Positions 42,319-53,316 of a stretch of 64,000 nucleotides of DNA are shown here, piece by piece (the stretch's first letter is position 1; every line of letters begins with the position of its first letter). Both the position numbers and the translations under genes were made by a program. This stretch comes from Chlorobaculum sp. MV4-Y (GTDB lineage: Bacteria; Bacteroidota; Chlorobiia; Chlorobiales; Chlorobiaceae): contig NZ_CP104202.1 of the NCBI RefSeq assembly GCF_025244685.1, positions 374,323 to 438,322 of the forward strand, written 5' to 3'. The notes under the pieces are model-generated. The model saw only the letters and a list, made by a program, of their open reading frames with translations. It was not told the DNA's origin and made no database searches.

Positions 42319-45300
42319 TCAGGCTACAGACTCTTCTTCAGAACGAGCTTTTTCAATCTTCACCGGAATGAGTTTCGATACTCCTTCCTCTTCCATCGTG
42401 ACGCCGTAGAGCGCCTGGCAGGATGCCATGCTCTTTTTGTTGTGCGTAACGATAATAAATTGGGTGTTATTCTCAAATTTTTTCAGGAGTTTCACAAATC
42501 TTCCGACGTTGGCGTCGTCGAGCGGTGCATCGACTTCGTCGAGGATGCAGAAGGGACTCGGCTTGACGAGGTAGATCGCGAAAAGCAGCGAGAGCGCCGT
42601 CAGCGCCTTCTCGCCGCCACTGAGCTGCTCGATGGCGAGTGGCTTTTTGCCTCGCGGTTTGGCGACGATCTCGATATGCGCTTCGAGCGGATCTTCATCC
42701 GAATGGATCAGAAGATCGACCTCGTCTTCGGGGTCGAACAGGTCGTGGAAAATCCGGATGAAATTTTTTCTGACCTCGGCGAAAGTCTCCTCGAATTTTT
42801 CGAGCGCCGTGCGGTTGATCTCCTCTATGGTCTCCCTGAGCTGCGCCTCGGCGTTGACCAGATCCTCTTTCTGCGTGGTCAGGAAGTCGAGCCGCTCCTT
42901 TTCGCTTTCGTACTCCTCCAGCGCCAGCTCGTTGACGCCGCCGAACTGCTCACGCTGTTTCTGCAGGTAGGCGAGACGTTCCCGTGATGCGGCAATGTCG
43001 AAGCCCTCTGGCGTGTGCGCGGGCATCATTTCGAGTTCAACGCCGTAGCGCTCCATCACCGTTGCCTGCAAGTGGGCGATCTCCTGTTCGAGCTTTGCCT
43101 TGCGGTTGCCGAACTCGGAGAGCATCTGCTGCGAAAGGTCGTGCTTGCGGCGCAGATCGCGCAGGTTCGAGAGGGCGTCGTGGTTGCGTGCCTGGAGGTC
43201 GCGGCAGATTGTTTCAAGCTCGTTCAGCGCCTCCTGCTGGCGCGCTGAGACGAGCACGGCCTTTTCGTGCTCAGCCGTTGCCTGGGCGATTGACTGGCCG
43301 AGTTCGGCAACCTCTTTTTCCGCTCGCGCGATCTGGCGCTGCATTCCCTCGATCTCGTCGCTGAGCGTGATGATCGTCTGCTGGCAGGCGCTCGCCCGGA
43401 AGCCGTGCTTTTCGAGGTCGAGCTGCGCGTCGCGGTAGCGGCCCTGCTGCGCCTGAAGCTCCGCATGCAGCGCCCGGCTGCGACTCTCCCCGGCGGAAAG
43501 CTCCTCCTGCATGGCGTTCACCTTCTGCTGACCGGCTTCAATCTCCGCTTCGAGGCGCAGGGTTTCGGGCTGTGTTTTCTCCAGTTCGTCGAGTACGCCT
43601 TGGATAGAGGCGATCAGCGCGGCCCGCTCCCGGTCGGCATGGGCGATCTGATCCGCGCCGGAGCGCTCCTCGGCTTCGAGCCGCGCGAGGCGTTTTTCGA
43701 GCGCCGAAATCTCCTGGCTGATCGATGCGGCGGCGCGTTTCGCGCGCTCGGTGTCGATGGCGCTGAACTCCTTGCGGAGCGCCGTGAGCGCGTTTTCCGC
43801 CTCAGCGATGGTTGCCGCCATGGCGGTCATCTGCTTCTGCAACCGGTCGCGCTCGGCTTTTTTCCCGAGCCTGACGCTCTCGCCGCCCTTCGCGCTGCCA
43901 CCGTAGAGCACGCCACGGCGGGTGAACTTTTCGCCCTTTTCGGTGATGAAGAGTACCTCGGGATGGTGCTCCGCCAGCCGCTCGGCGGTGTCGAGATCGG
44001 CCACGATGTAGCTTTGCTGCAACAGCAAATTTACGGCTTTCGACAGCTCCGCCGGAACCTCGACCAGCTCAATGGCCCGACGCGCGCCCTCGATTTTGGG
44101 ATAATCGATCTGTGCACCGCCGTCAATGAGGTCAAGAATCAGGAAGTGCACCTTGCCTTTGTCGGCTTTTGTAAGGTTCGATACAGCGAGCCTGGCCTCG
44201 TCGAGGTTGCGGCAGAGGTAGTAGCCGAGGCTCTCACCGAGGGCGGCGTTGAGCGCTTTTTTGTCATCTTCCCGGACGGAGATCAGGTCGGAGAGGCAGC
44301 CGAGTCCCGGTTTACCATCGCGCTGCTTTTCGAGGAAGGCCACCCCCTCCGGCAGCCCTTCGAACTTTTCGAGGATCGAGTTGCAAAGGATGATCTGATT
44401 GTTCAGATGGTTGTACTCGCCCTTGAGCGAAAGCAGTTCCTCCTTCTTTTTCTCACCCTGCTCGGTGATGCTCGCCTTCAGCGCAACGAGCCGCTCCTCC
44501 TCTTTTTTCAGCTCTGCAAGGGCGATTTTTTCTCTTCGATGACCTCTGACGTGCGGCGGCGCTCCGGCTCCGACTGCTCCATCGAGCGTTCCAGATCGCG
44601 CTTGCGCTGGTCGAGGCGCTGCACCGAACCTTCGAGATGCTCCTTGCGGGTGCGGAGCGACTGGCGCGTCAGGTTCAGGGCGTTGAGTGATTTCTGGAGT
44701 TCAGCCACGGCGCGGCGTTTCTGTTGCAGTGCCTGACGGCTGGCATCGAGCGCCGTGTTCAGCTTGGCCTGCTGCTCCTTCAGTTGCTCGAAACCGGCGA
44801 GCCGCGTGGCGCACGTCTCCTCCAGCGGCGTCCGTTGCTCCGACAGCTCTTTTGACAATGCCTCCTGTTCGAGCCGCTTGCGACCCTTGTCAGCTATCGA
44901 ATGGTTGAGGCGGTCGATGGTTTGCAGCAAGTTTTTCTGTTTTTCCTGATGTTGCAGGAGCTGCTTTTCGAGCGTGTGCGCGAGCTGGTTCGAGGCGTTG
45001 AACTCCTTCTGGTCGTCAGCAAGCTTGCGTTCGAGTTCAAGCTGGCGCAGTTCGGACTCCTGATGCGCGCTGTCGAGTTTTGCAATGGTGGCCGACAGCT
45101 CGTGGCTCTGGCGCTCCTCGGCGGCGATGGAATCGAGCAGCGGCTTGAGCTTCTGCAAATGCTCGTCCATCGAAATGGCCGAGAGCGTCAGGTCGAGCGT
45201 GCGAAGCTCCTCCCGGATCTCCTTGAGCCGCTCGGCCTTGCGTACCTGCAAACGGAGGTTGCGCACCTTTTTTTCCACCTCGGCGAGCACGTCATCCACG

Positions 45301-45869
45301 CGGGCCAGATCGCGCGAGGCGCTTTCGAGCTGGCGGAAGGTCTGCTTGCGGCGCTGCTTGTAGCGTGTGATGCCTGCGGCCTCCTCGAAGAGCCGGAGCC
45401 GCTCTTCGCTTTTGTTGCTGATGATCTCCTCGATCATCTTCAGCTCGATTACCGAGTAGGCATCGCTGCCCATGCCGGTGTCGGCGAAGAGGTCGAGAAT
45501 GTCCTTGAGGCGGCAGGGTACCATGTTGAGCAGGTAGTCGCTGTCGCCGTTGCGGTAGAGGCGGCGCGTCACCGTCACCTCGGTGTACTCGGTCGGCAGG
45601 ACGTTGCGGGTGTTCTCGATGGTTATGGAGACCTCGGTGAAGCTGTGGGGTTTGAGGCGCTTGGTGCCGTTGAAGATGATGCTCTCCATCTTCGGCGACC
45701 TGAGGAGCATCGATTTCTGCTCGCCGAGCACCCACCGGATGGCATCGACCACGTTGGTCTTGCCGCACCCGTTCGGGCCGACGATGGCCGTCAGTCCTTT
45801 GTCGAAGTGAATTCTGACCTTATGCGCAAAGCTTTTGAAACCGAAAAGCTCGATTTTCGACAGGTACAT
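42319..45869 (-). pseudogene. smc: Chromosome segregation protein SMC, frame broken in an A6 run
   Basis: The start at 45869 (MYLSKIELFGFKSFA) has Walker A GPNGCGKTNVVDAIRW and a coiled coil. The frame stops at 44508 (SEVIEEKKSPLQS). A second frame picks up at once as IALAELKKEEERL, through the hinge (residues ~510-670, GCLSDLISVREDDKKAL), the return coiled coil, LSGGEKALTALSLLFA and Walker B FCILDEVDAPLDDAN, to 42319. The junction is a run of six A (T6 at 44526-44531). One more A gives an uninterrupted 1183-residue protein, the normal SMC length. As SMC is usually important for growth, a sequence error is likely. Confidence 0.92.
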
Positions 45870-45995
45870 GAACGGGGTGTTAGCGGTCTCCGAAAGAACG
45901 ACGATGCAGCAACAGACATCGTCTTTCGGCAAGCCGGTATTTGCGGCAGCCGGACGAAAGTTAACAAAAAATCGACGAATCGGGCAACGAAGCGG

Positions 45996-46919
45996 TTACG
46001 CCATGCCGCCTGAAGCGCTGCGGGTTGCGAGCACTACGGCGCGGACCTCTGCCGCCGCTTCGACGTCGTGGACGCGCAGGATGTCCGCGCCGTTCAGGAG
46101 CGCGATGGTGTTGGCGCTGATGGTGGCGAAGAGGCGCTCCGAGGGCGGCGGCGCGTCTTGGCCGGGGCGCCTGATCGCCTGGCCGAGGAACGACTTGCGC
46201 GACACTCCGGCCAGCACCGGGCAGCCGAGCTCGTGCAGCTCGTCGAGCTGGGCGAGCAGGCGGTAGTTCTCCTCGACGGTTTTGCCGAAGCCGAGGCCAG
46301 GATCGACGATGATTGCCTCAATGCCGTGCTTCCTGGCAATGTCGATGGAATGGCGCAGGAAACGGGTCACTCGAAGCATCACCTCCTCGTTTTCCGCACC
46401 GGTATCATGGCTCCAGCGGAGCATGTCCGGCTTCGCCGGAGTGTGCATCAGCACCACGCCACAGGAGTGCTTCGCGCACACCTTCGGCATGTTCGGATCG
46501 AAGCTGAAGCCCGAAATGTCGTTGACGATGTTCGCTTCGGCCCGCAGTGCTTCAGCGGCCACTTCCGACTTCCAGGTGTCGATCGAGATCAGCACGTCGC
46601 TGTGACGGCGGAGCAGTTCGATGAAGGGAATGGTTCGCCGTATCTCCTCCTCCGCGCTGACCGGTGCTGAACCGGGGCGCGTCGATTCGCCGCCCACGTC
46701 GATAATATCCGCGCCCGCCCCTACCATCGCCAGTGCTGATTCGAGGGCGCGTTCGAGCTGTGCTGTCTCACCGGCTTTCCCGTAAGTGCCGCCGTCGAAA
46801 AACGAATCGGGCGTGAGGTTGATGATACCCATGATGGCCGGACGCGCCGAAAGGTTGAGCATCGTGCCTGCGCAGTTCAGCCGGAAACGGCTTTTGTTTG
46901 TTGGATTATGGTTTATCAC
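45996..46919 (-). CDS. folP: Dihydropteroate synthase
   Basis: A 307-residue TIM-barrel enzyme joining p-aminobenzoate to the pterin diphosphate in folate synthesis. It shows IMGIINLTPDSFFDGG, GADIIDVGGESTRPG, ISIDTWKSEVA, DPGLGFGKT and GVSRKSFLG. The N-terminal RLNCAGTMLNLS supports the start at 46919. Sulfonamides act on this family. Confidence 0.95.
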   Translation of the reverse strand: MINHNPTNKSRFRLNCAGTMLNLSARPAIMGIINLTPDSFFDGGTYGKAGETAQLERALESALAMVGAGADIIDVGGESTRPGSAPVSAEEEIRRTIPFIELLRRHSDVLISIDTWKSEVAAEALRAEANIVNDISGFSFDPNMPKVCAKHSCGVVLMHTPAKPDMLRWSHDTGAENEEVMLRVTRFLRHSIDIARKHGIEAIIVDPGLGFGKTVEENYRLLAQLDELHELGCPVLAGVSRKSFLGQAIRRPGQDAPPPSERLFATISANTIALLNGADILRVHDVEAAAEVRAVVLATRSASGGMA

Positions 46920-46926
46920 GAAAAGC

Positions 46927-47952
46927 TTAACTGATTGCGAATGGCACCGGTGTGAAGGTCAGGATGAAAACAGCGATGCAGGCCCATCCGGCGATCATCC
47001 GTCCTGGCGACAAGGGGCGGTCGCTGCCCGCCTGTGGGTGCTTCGTGCCGAGGAAACGGCGCAGGATGAAGGCCCAGATGATCCAGCCCGGCCATGACCA
47101 GCGGAGCAGCAGTTCCGGTACCGGAAAAACAAGTGCTGGATTGATCAGTTCGAGCAAACCGATGATGAACGACGGAGCGCCGATGATGGTGATACAGGCG
47201 AGGAAAAACTTCGAGATTTTCCGGTGTCCCTCGCTGCCGAACATGGCGTAGATGACGTGCCCGCCATCGAGCTGGCCGACTGGGAGGAGGTTCAGCGCGG
47301 TGACGAAACAGGCGAGCCATCCGGCAAAAAGAAACGGATAGTGGTAGAGTTCATACATCGGCGGTAGTCCCTTCGGCTGGATGATCTTTTCAAGCATGAT
47401 GAAGAGCAGATTCTTGCCGAGATACAAAGTACCCGTTGGCGCGGCCGGAATGCTGCCCATCGACCGGTACTCCGGATGTATCGAATAGATATACTCCGCA
47501 GGCGGCAGGTGCAGGAAGCCGTAGATGAGAAGAGCAAGCGCGACCGTGAATCCGGCAAGCGGTCCTGCTGCGCCAATATCGAAGAGCGCCTGGCGGCTCC
47601 GGATCGGCTCCTTGATGCGGATGACAGCGCCAAGGGTGCCGATGCTCATGAAAAACGGCAACGGCGGAAGAGGAATGTAGTAGGGCAGCGTAGCACTGAT
47701 TCGATGCTTCACGGTGGCGAAAAAGTGGCCGAACTCGTGCACGCTCAGGAATGCGAGCAGGGAGAGCGAAAACGGCACGCCTGTTTTGAGTGCGGCGATA
47801 AATCCGGCCCTGCTTGTCATGGAAGGGGAGATGCCTGTCCAGATCGCTCCGGCCCAGGTCGTGGTCAACAGGGTCGCGACAAAAAGAAGAAGATGGATCG
47901 GATAGTTTCTGCCGGTCGTAAGCTTCGGTTCTTCGTACGAAAAATCAGGCAT
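46927..47952 (-). CDS. Site-2 protease family membrane metalloprotease (M50)
   Basis: A 341-residue protein with about eight hydrophobic segments. The zinc site is LSVHEFGHFFA (HExxH) with the third ligand in NLLPVGQLDGGH. Unlike RseP there is no PDZ domain, so it belongs to the compact group of M50 proteases. It probably cuts within the membrane; substrates are unknown. Seven nt upstream of folP on the same strand. Confidence 0.88.
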   Translation of the reverse strand: MPDFSYEEPKLTTGRNYPIHLLLFVATLLTTTWAGAIWTGISPSMTSRAGFIAALKTGVPFSLSLLAFLSVHEFGHFFATVKHRISATLPYYIPLPPLPFFMSIGTLGAVIRIKEPIRSRQALFDIGAAGPLAGFTVALALLIYGFLHLPPAEYIYSIHPEYRSMGSIPAAPTGTLYLGKNLLFIMLEKIIQPKGLPPMYELYHYPFLFAGWLACFVTALNLLPVGQLDGGHVIYAMFGSEGHRKISKFFLACITIIGAPSFIIGLLELINPALVFPVPELLLRWSWPGWIIWAFILRRFLGTKHPQAGSDRPLSPGRMIAGWACIAVFILTFTPVPFAIS

Positions 47953-48077
47953 TGATCATAGGGGTTGACACCCTTGTCATTTTGTAAATAGCGCAAACTT
48001 CCGGATTCCTGCCGCTGGAGCTTTCATGCCGGGCTGCGTGACAGCAACCCGGCTGTTATGAAAGTGCCGTGTCGGTG

Positions 48078-48539
48078 TTATTTCTCTTCTTTCTTTTCTT
48101 TTTCCGCGCTTTCGTCGCCGAAGGTCGCTGCCAGGCCCTTGACCAGTTCATCCTTTTCGGCGGCGGTCAGCTTTGCCTCGGGATGCGCTGGCATGTAAAA
48201 CCACGGTGGCATCTTGCCGTTTCTGAGTTCGCCGGCAGCTTCATCGCCATCGTTTTTGCCGGACCGTCCCCATTCGGAGACGTTGAATTTCGACCGGCCT
48301 ACGCTGACGTCGAGGTTGATGATCCACGACAACGGAGCGACGGTGCTGTACCAGGGCCAGATGGTTTCGTTGGAGTGGCAGTTGGCGCAGGATCGCTTGA
48401 AGAGTTCCTCCGTCCGGGGGCTGTCCCATTTGGGGGTGCCGGTGACCGGTGGATTCTCGTGGCTTGGTCCGGGGATGAGCTGAATCAGAATAAGAACGAC
48501 CAGAACCACTGCCAATACTTTGCCGATTTTCATGGACAA
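48078..48539 (-). CDS. Haem-binding domain protein (cytochrome c-like)
   Basis: A 153-residue exported protein with an N-terminal membrane anchor/signal (residues 4-22) and a single c-type haem site CANCHS. The C-terminal [15 protein letters not shown] supplies a Met candidate axial ligand and is typical of the 'haem_bd' family. The last ~15 residues are Lys/Glu-rich. A periplasmic electron-transfer or haem-sensing role is likely; no partner is adjacent. Confidence 0.85.
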   Translation of the reverse strand: MSMKIGKVLAVVLVVLILIQLIPGPSHENPPVTGTPKWDSPRTEELFKRSCANCHSNETIWPWYSTVAPLSWIINLDVSVGRSKFNVSEWGRSGKNDGDEAAGELRNGKMPPWFYMPAHPEAKLTAAEKDELVKGLAATFGDESAEKEKKEEK

Positions 48540-48613
48540 ATTCTCCTTTTGTGAGTTGTGACCGGGAAAAAGTCAGCTGTTCGATAACATGAAAGTAAAA
48601 CCTTTACCTCGCT

Positions 48614-49537
48614 TTACCAATCATGGCCCGTGGCGGGTGGCTTCAGCGGAACATGCAGCACGGTCATGGGCCAGGAGCAGCTCACCCGATGCGCTTCCTT
48701 GCCCGTGGCGATGGCGGCGATAATGTCGAGTTCAATTCCGGAATAAAATTTCCGGGCCGAGGTCAAGCCGTCGAGTGTGAACTCGCCGATGCCCTGAAGA
48801 CTGGCCACCAGCGGTACGCCGCCGATGAGCAGCAGGCTGCGGAACCCGTCGAGGCCCACGAACGCCGCTGCGCCATGCCGCTGCGCCTGGGCGATCATGA
48901 GCGCGAGCTGGCCGGGGGTGAAGTGGTGCAAGCTTTGCGAAATGAGCACGAGATCGACGGAGCCGCGTTCGATTCCCTCGAAATCGAACGCGTTTAGCCG
49001 CCTGAAGCTGACGGGAAGGCTTCGCTCTGCTGCCTGCCGGTTGCCTTCGTCAATCATTGCTGGCACGATGTCCGAGGCAGTGATCCTGACGTTGATGCCC
49101 GCCTTCAGCACCCGTTCGGCGAGTGCGAAAGTCAATCCGCCCGATCCGGCAGCCAGTTCGAGAATGCTGACCGGTTTTCCGGCGCGCCCAAGTTCCTCGA
49201 TGAGCGGCATGAGCAGGTCGCACTGATGCTCGTATGCGAGTGTCATCCGGTTCATCCGGTCAAGCGCCCTGACCGATTCAAGCCGTTCGTCGCCGGGCTT
49301 CGTTTCGTCATCCATGTGTTCGCGCTCACCGGTTCTGACCATCTGTTCAATCAGTTCGGAGACGACGAATCCCGCCCCCAGCTCCTTCGATACTTCAAAG
49401 CGCTCCTGGCGGAAGCGCTCCATGAAGCTGTCGGTGAGCCGCTCAAGCTCTTCGATCTTCGACCATCGCGGCGGGAACTCGCCTTGTGAGCGAAGCTGGC
49501 CGAGCGTCTTGTATCCGGCTGTCTCCAGTTGAAGCAT
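48614..49537 (-). CDS. Class I SAM-dependent methyltransferase
   Basis: A 307-residue protein with a ~100-residue helical N-terminal extension, then the Rossmann motif SILELAAGSGGLTFALAE, motif ITASDIVPAMIDEG and the late SVDLVLISQSLHHFTPGQL. A Leu/Val-rich stretch (SLLLIGGVPLVASL) could contact membranes or a lipophilic substrate. The substrate is unknown. Confidence 0.8.
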   Translation of the reverse strand: MLQLETAGYKTLGQLRSQGEFPPRWSKIEELERLTDSFMERFRQERFEVSKELGAGFVVSELIEQMVRTGEREHMDDETKPGDERLESVRALDRMNRMTLAYEHQCDLLMPLIEELGRAGKPVSILELAAGSGGLTFALAERVLKAGINVRITASDIVPAMIDEGNRQAAERSLPVSFRRLNAFDFEGIERGSVDLVLISQSLHHFTPGQLALMIAQAQRHGAAAFVGLDGFRSLLLIGGVPLVASLQGIGEFTLDGLTSARKFYSGIELDIIAAIATGKEAHRVSCSWPMTVLHVPLKPPATGHDW

Positions 49538-49754
49538 GGTGTTCCGGTTTGTGGCCTGTGATGCTGGCCGTGTGAAAGAAAAGAGAGGGGCTTCTACAAG
49601 TTTCAGGTTTGGCCTAAAGCGAGCAACCAGTTAAAAATATACGCCGCCCTGTCCAGAAATCGAAGCCGTTCAGACTCCTTGCCAGGCATCGAAAATTTTT
49701 TCAGGAAAAAGAATCAGATAGGAATTTTTCCGATTCTGTTTGCATTTTCATTAA

Positions 49755-49775
49755 CTGATACTAAATTAGTATCAG
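49755..49775. promoter_or_regulatory. Probable operator of the Rrf2 regulator
   Basis: CTGATACTAA, one central A, TTAGTATCAG: a perfect 21-nt palindrome that ends 13 nt before the regulator's ATG. Such AT-rich dyads just upstream are typical autoregulatory sites for Rrf2-family proteins. The remaining gap (49538-49754) holds no gene. Confidence 0.75.
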
Positions 49776-49788
49776 AAATTAGGCACTT

Positions 49789-50247
49789 ATGAAAGTACTC
49801 AACAAAGAAACAGACTACGCCGTCCGGGCGCTGATCTCACTCGGTATGAAGCCCGATGGGTGGGTTTCGGCCAAGGCAATCTCCGACGAGCAGGTAATTC
49901 CCTACCAGTTCCTGCGTCGCATCCTTCAGGAGCTGATCCGCAGCGGGCTGGTGGAGTCCAAAGAGGGCGCGGGCGGCGGCGTGAGGCTGGCGAAGGAGCC
50001 GGGCTTGATTGCCGTGGCCGAGGTGATCGAAATCTTTCAGGGCAAGGTGCAGCTCTCGGAGTGCATGTTCCGCAAGCAGCTCTGCTCGAATCGTGCCAAC
50101 TGCGTGCTGCGCCACGAGATCATGCGCATCGAAAAAATGGTGAACAAAGAGTTTTCAGCAGTGAGCATCGGCAAGCTGATCGACGACTTGAGAGCGGTCG
50201 AGTCAATAGACAGGAGCCGAAAGGCAGAACAACAGGAGACAGTATGA
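49789..50247 (+). CDS. Rrf2-family Fe-S transcriptional regulator
   Basis: A 152-residue protein with an N-terminal winged helix (ETDYAVRALISLGMK...ISDEQVIPYQFLRRILQEL) and a central cysteine cluster CMFRKQLCSNRANC (residues ~93-106) as in NsrR, IscR and RsrR. It probably carries an Fe-S cluster that senses NO or redox state. It heads the hcp operon and overlaps the ferredoxin gene by 4 nt. An NsrR-like role controlling nitrosative stress is the best inference. Confidence 0.87.
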   Translation: MKVLNKETDYAVRALISLGMKPDGWVSAKAISDEQVIPYQFLRRILQELIRSGLVESKEGAGGGVRLAKEPGLIAVAEVIEIFQGKVQLSECMFRKQLCSNRANCVLRHEIMRIEKMVNKEFSAVSIGKLIDDLRAVESIDRSRKAEQQETV

Positions 50248-51116
50248 AACGGCAGATCATAACCATAGATGAGAAAAAATGCACCGGGTGCGGCGACTGC
50301 ATTCCGGCCTGCCCAGAAGGTGCGCTTCAGGTGATCGACGGCAAGGCGCGGCTGGTGAGCGACCTCTTTTGCGATGGCCTCGGCGCCTGTATCGGCCACT
50401 GCCCGACCGGCGCGATGCGGGTCGAGACGCGCGAGGCTGAGCCGTACGACGAGCGGCGCGTGATGGCCGAGAGCATCGTGAAGGCCGGGCCGAACGTCAT
50501 CGCGGCGCACCTGCGCCATCTGCGCGATCACGGCGCCAAGGATTACCTGCGTGAAGCGCTGGCATATCTCGAAGAGCAGGGGATACCGAACCCGCTTGAG
50601 CAGGCCGCGGCACAGCCGGCACATGCGCATCACGGGGGAGGATGTCCCGGCAGTAAAATAATGGATTTCCGTCCAGCGAACGGAAGTGCGCAGGCTTCAC
50701 CGGCATCAGCGGTTGGGGACGCGGTTCATGCACCAAGCGAGCTTCGCCAGTGGCCGGTGCAGTTGCACCTGGTTTCGCCGATCGCGCCCTATTTCGAGGG
50801 CTCCGACCTGCTTCTTGCCGCCGACTGCGTGGCATTCGCGGCAGGCGATTTTCACAACCGGCTTCTGCGCGGCAAGACCCTCGCAGTTGCCTGCCCGAAG
50901 CTTGACAGCGGTCTCGATGTTTACGTGGAAAAACTTGCAGCCATGATCGGCCATGCGCGCATCAACACCATCGCCGTGGCGATCATGGAGGTTCCATGCT
51001 GCGGAGGGCTGCTTTCGATTGTCGAGGAGGCGTCGCGGAAAGCTTCGCGCAAAGTTCCGGTCAAAAAGATTGTCATCGGCGTGCAGGGCGACACCCTGAG
51101 TGAGGAGTGGGTGTGA
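50244..51116 (+). CDS. Ferredoxin-domain protein of the hcp operon
   Basis: A 290-residue protein with two N-terminal 4Fe-4S motifs (CTGCGDCIPACPEGAL and CDGLGACIGHCPTGAM). A His-rich linker (HAHHGGGC) and a C-terminal domain with conserved-looking CPKLDSG and PCCGGL follow. Proteins like this accompany hcp in anaerobes and may deliver electrons to it. The start at 50244 overlaps the regulator's stop (ATGA). Confidence 0.85.
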   Translation: MKRQIITIDEKKCTGCGDCIPACPEGALQVIDGKARLVSDLFCDGLGACIGHCPTGAMRVETREAEPYDERRVMAESIVKAGPNVIAAHLRHLRDHGAKDYLREALAYLEEQGIPNPLEQAAAQPAHAHHGGGCPGSKIMDFRPANGSAQASPASAVGDAVHAPSELRQWPVQLHLVSPIAPYFEGSDLLLAADCVAFAAGDFHNRLLRGKTLAVACPKLDSGLDVYVEKLAAMIGHARINTIAVAIMEVPCCGGLLSIVEEASRKASRKVPVKKIVIGVQGDTLSEEWV

Positions 51117-51117
51117 G

Positions 51118-51543
51118 ATGCTGAAGGACGCACTTGGAGCCTGGCGCGGGTCGGAGGAGGAGATTAGCCGCCTGATCGAAGTTGACCCGGTCAACGCCGA
51201 CGCCTGGAGCAACCGGGCGGGAGTCCGGAGTGCGTCTGGCGATCTCGAAGGAGCGCTGGGTGACCTGACGATGGCGATCAAGCTCGGGTTGCGATTCCGC
51301 GAGAGAATCATCGCGTATGGCAATCGCGGCATTATTCGCGCCGAAACCGGCGATTACGAAGGGGCAATCGAAGACTTCAGTGCGGTGATCGAGGCACGGC
51401 CCCGCAAATCCATCGTGAAAGCGGCGCTCATGCAGCGGGCGCTGGCGAAAGAAAGAATTGGTGACAGGGAGGGTAGTGCAGCCGACAGACGGCTGGCGAG
51501 CATTCTGTCACCGGACTTGAACAAACAAACAACAGAAAAGTAA
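51118..51543 (+). CDS. Tetratricopeptide repeat protein
   Basis: A 141-residue soluble protein with about three TPR units ([43 protein letters not shown], and a weaker third). TPRs mediate protein contacts. Located between the ferredoxin gene (1 nt gap) and hcp (11 nt gap), so it may assist assembly or act as a scaffold; unproven. Confidence 0.82.
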   Translation: MLKDALGAWRGSEEEISRLIEVDPVNADAWSNRAGVRSASGDLEGALGDLTMAIKLGLRFRERIIAYGNRGIIRAETGDYEGAIEDFSAVIEARPRKSIVKAALMQRALAKERIGDREGSAADRRLASILSPDLNKQTTEK

Positions 51544-51554
51544 GGAGATACACT

Positions 51555-53183
51555 ATGTCTATGCATTGCGATCAATGCCAGGAGAGCATCAAGGGAACGG
51601 GCTGTAACGTCCGTGGCGTGTGTGGCAAGGATGATGTGACCGCCGCACTCCAGGACACGCTCGTCTACGCTACCGAGGGCATTGCTCTCTGCGCCGAGGC
51701 GCTCGAAGGGCCGATTGACCGGAAGTACGGCCGGTTCATCAGCGAGTGCCTGTTCGTGACTGTCACCAACACCAACTTCGACGATGAGGCTATCGTTGAG
51801 CAGATCAACAAGGCGCTCGCCATTCGCGACGAGATCAAGGCGCTCACCGGCAAGACTCCGGCGCACGACGCCGCGACCTGGAGCGGCAGCACCCGCGAGG
51901 AGTTCCTCGGCAAGGCGATGGCGTGCAGCATCGACAGCCTGAGCGCAGATCCCGATCTTCGCTCGCTCAAGAGCCTTTTGCTCTACGGCATCAAGGGCCT
52001 GGCCGCCTACACCGATCACGCCGCCGTGCTCGGCTACAATGACGACGACATCTACGCTTTCTATGTCAAGGGGCTTTCTGCACTTGCAAAAGAGCTGTTG
52101 GCCGATGAGCTGCTTGGCCTCGTGGTGGAGTGCGGCGCGACCGCCGTCAAGGCGATGGCCCTGCTCGACAAGGCCAACACCGAAACCTACGGCAACCCGG
52201 AGATCACCATGGTCAAAACCGGCGTCGGAAGCCGTCCGGGCATCCTCATCTCCGGCCACGACCTGCGCGACATGGAAGACCTGCTCAAGCAGACCGAAGG
52301 CACCGGCGTGGATGTGTACACCCACTGCGAAATGCTTCCGGCGCACTACTACCCGGCCTTCAAAAAGTACGCGCATTTCGTCGGCAACTACGGTAACTCC
52401 TGGTGGTCGCAGGATCGCGAGTTTGAGAGCTTTAACGGACCGATACTCATGACCACCAACTGCATTGTGCCGGTTCGCGAGTCCTATCGTGGCCGCATGT
52501 TCACCACCGGCATGGCGGGCTATCCCGGCCTGAAGCACATTCCGGCGCGTCCCGAAGGTGGCAGCAAGGACTTCTCCGAGATTATCGAGCTTGCCAAAAC
52601 CTGCAAGGCTCCGGTCGAGATCGAGAACGGCGAGATCGTCGGCGGCTTCGCTCACAGCCAGGTGCTGGCGCTGGCCGACAAGGTGGTTGATGCGGTCAAG
52701 TCCGGCGCGATCAAACGTTTCGTGGTGATGGCTGGCTGCGACGGACGCCACAGCTCGCGCCAGTACTACACCGACGTAGCCTCAGCGCTGCCCAACGACA
52801 CGGTGATCCTTACCGCTGGTTGCGCCAAGTACCGTTACAACAAGCTCGCGCTCGGCGACATCGGCGGCATCCCGCGCGTGCTCGACGCTGGTCAGTGCAA
52901 CGATAGCTACTCGCTGGCCGTGATCGCCCTCAAGCTCAAGGAGGTGTTCGGACTGGAGAACATCAACGACCTGCCGATCTCCTACGACATCGCCTGGTAC
53001 GAACAGAAAGCGGTCACCGTGCTGCTTGCCTTGCTCTACCTCGGCGTCAAAGGCATCCGCCTCGGCCCAACACTTCCGGAGTTCCTGACCCCGAACGTTA
53101 CTGCGGCGCTGGTGCAGACGTTCGGCATCAAAGGTATTGACACCGTTGAAGCTGATGTTGAAGCGATGATGGCTGGGCATTGA
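51555..53183 (+). CDS. hcp: Hybrid cluster protein (hydroxylamine / NO reductase)
   Basis: A 542-residue Hcp. The N-terminal cysteines Cys5, Cys8, Cys17 and Cys23 (CDQCQES...[11 protein letters not shown]) bind one Fe-S cluster; ligands of the hybrid 4Fe-2O-2S cluster are expected in later segments such as [19 protein letters not shown] and AGCAKYRYN. Hcp reduces NO (and in vitro hydroxylamine) in anaerobic nitrosative stress. ATG 51555 follows AAGGAGATA. It is controlled most likely by the Rrf2 protein. Confidence 0.96.
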   Translation: MSMHCDQCQESIKGTGCNVRGVCGKDDVTAALQDTLVYATEGIALCAEALEGPIDRKYGRFISECLFVTVTNTNFDDEAIVEQINKALAIRDEIKALTGKTPAHDAATWSGSTREEFLGKAMACSIDSLSADPDLRSLKSLLLYGIKGLAAYTDHAAVLGYNDDDIYAFYVKGLSALAKELLADELLGLVVECGATAVKAMALLDKANTETYGNPEITMVKTGVGSRPGILISGHDLRDMEDLLKQTEGTGVDVYTHCEMLPAHYYPAFKKYAHFVGNYGNSWWSQDREFESFNGPILMTTNCIVPVRESYRGRMFTTGMAGYPGLKHIPARPEGGSKDFSEIIELAKTCKAPVEIENGEIVGGFAHSQVLALADKVVDAVKSGAIKRFVVMAGCDGRHSSRQYYTDVASALPNDTVILTAGCAKYRYNKLALGDIGGIPRVLDAGQCNDSYSLAVIALKLKEVFGLENINDLPISYDIAWYEQKAVTVLLALLYLGVKGIRLGPTLPEFLTPNVTAALVQTFGIKGIDTVEADVEAMMAGH

Positions 53184-53234
53184 TTATTGTTGCATTGGAC
53201 TTGCGAATACTGGTCTGATCGATGAAACAAGACG

Positions 53235-53267
53235 AGGAGGGGCTGCGCCAATGCAGCCTCTTTTCTT
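53235..53267 (+). terminator. Terminator after hcp
   Basis: GGCTGC (53241-53246) pairs with GCAGCC (53253-53258), extended by flanking AGG/CTC bases with a bulge, and is followed by TCTTTTCTT. A partial terminator may let some transcripts reach the HPP gene. Confidence 0.6.
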
Positions 53268-53316
53268 ATGTGTTGACTGAATTTGGCCTCGGATTACTCT
53301 TAAAAAGTGATGAACG

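Noticed and set aside
44526-44531. Programmed frameshifting in smc
   Set aside because: There is only an A6 run, with no known slippery motif plus pseudoknot. The same one-A deficit at other loci makes a sequencing artefact more likely.
43405-44736. 443-codon open frame on + across smc
   Set aside because: Antisense shadow that spans the smc frame break; no domain.
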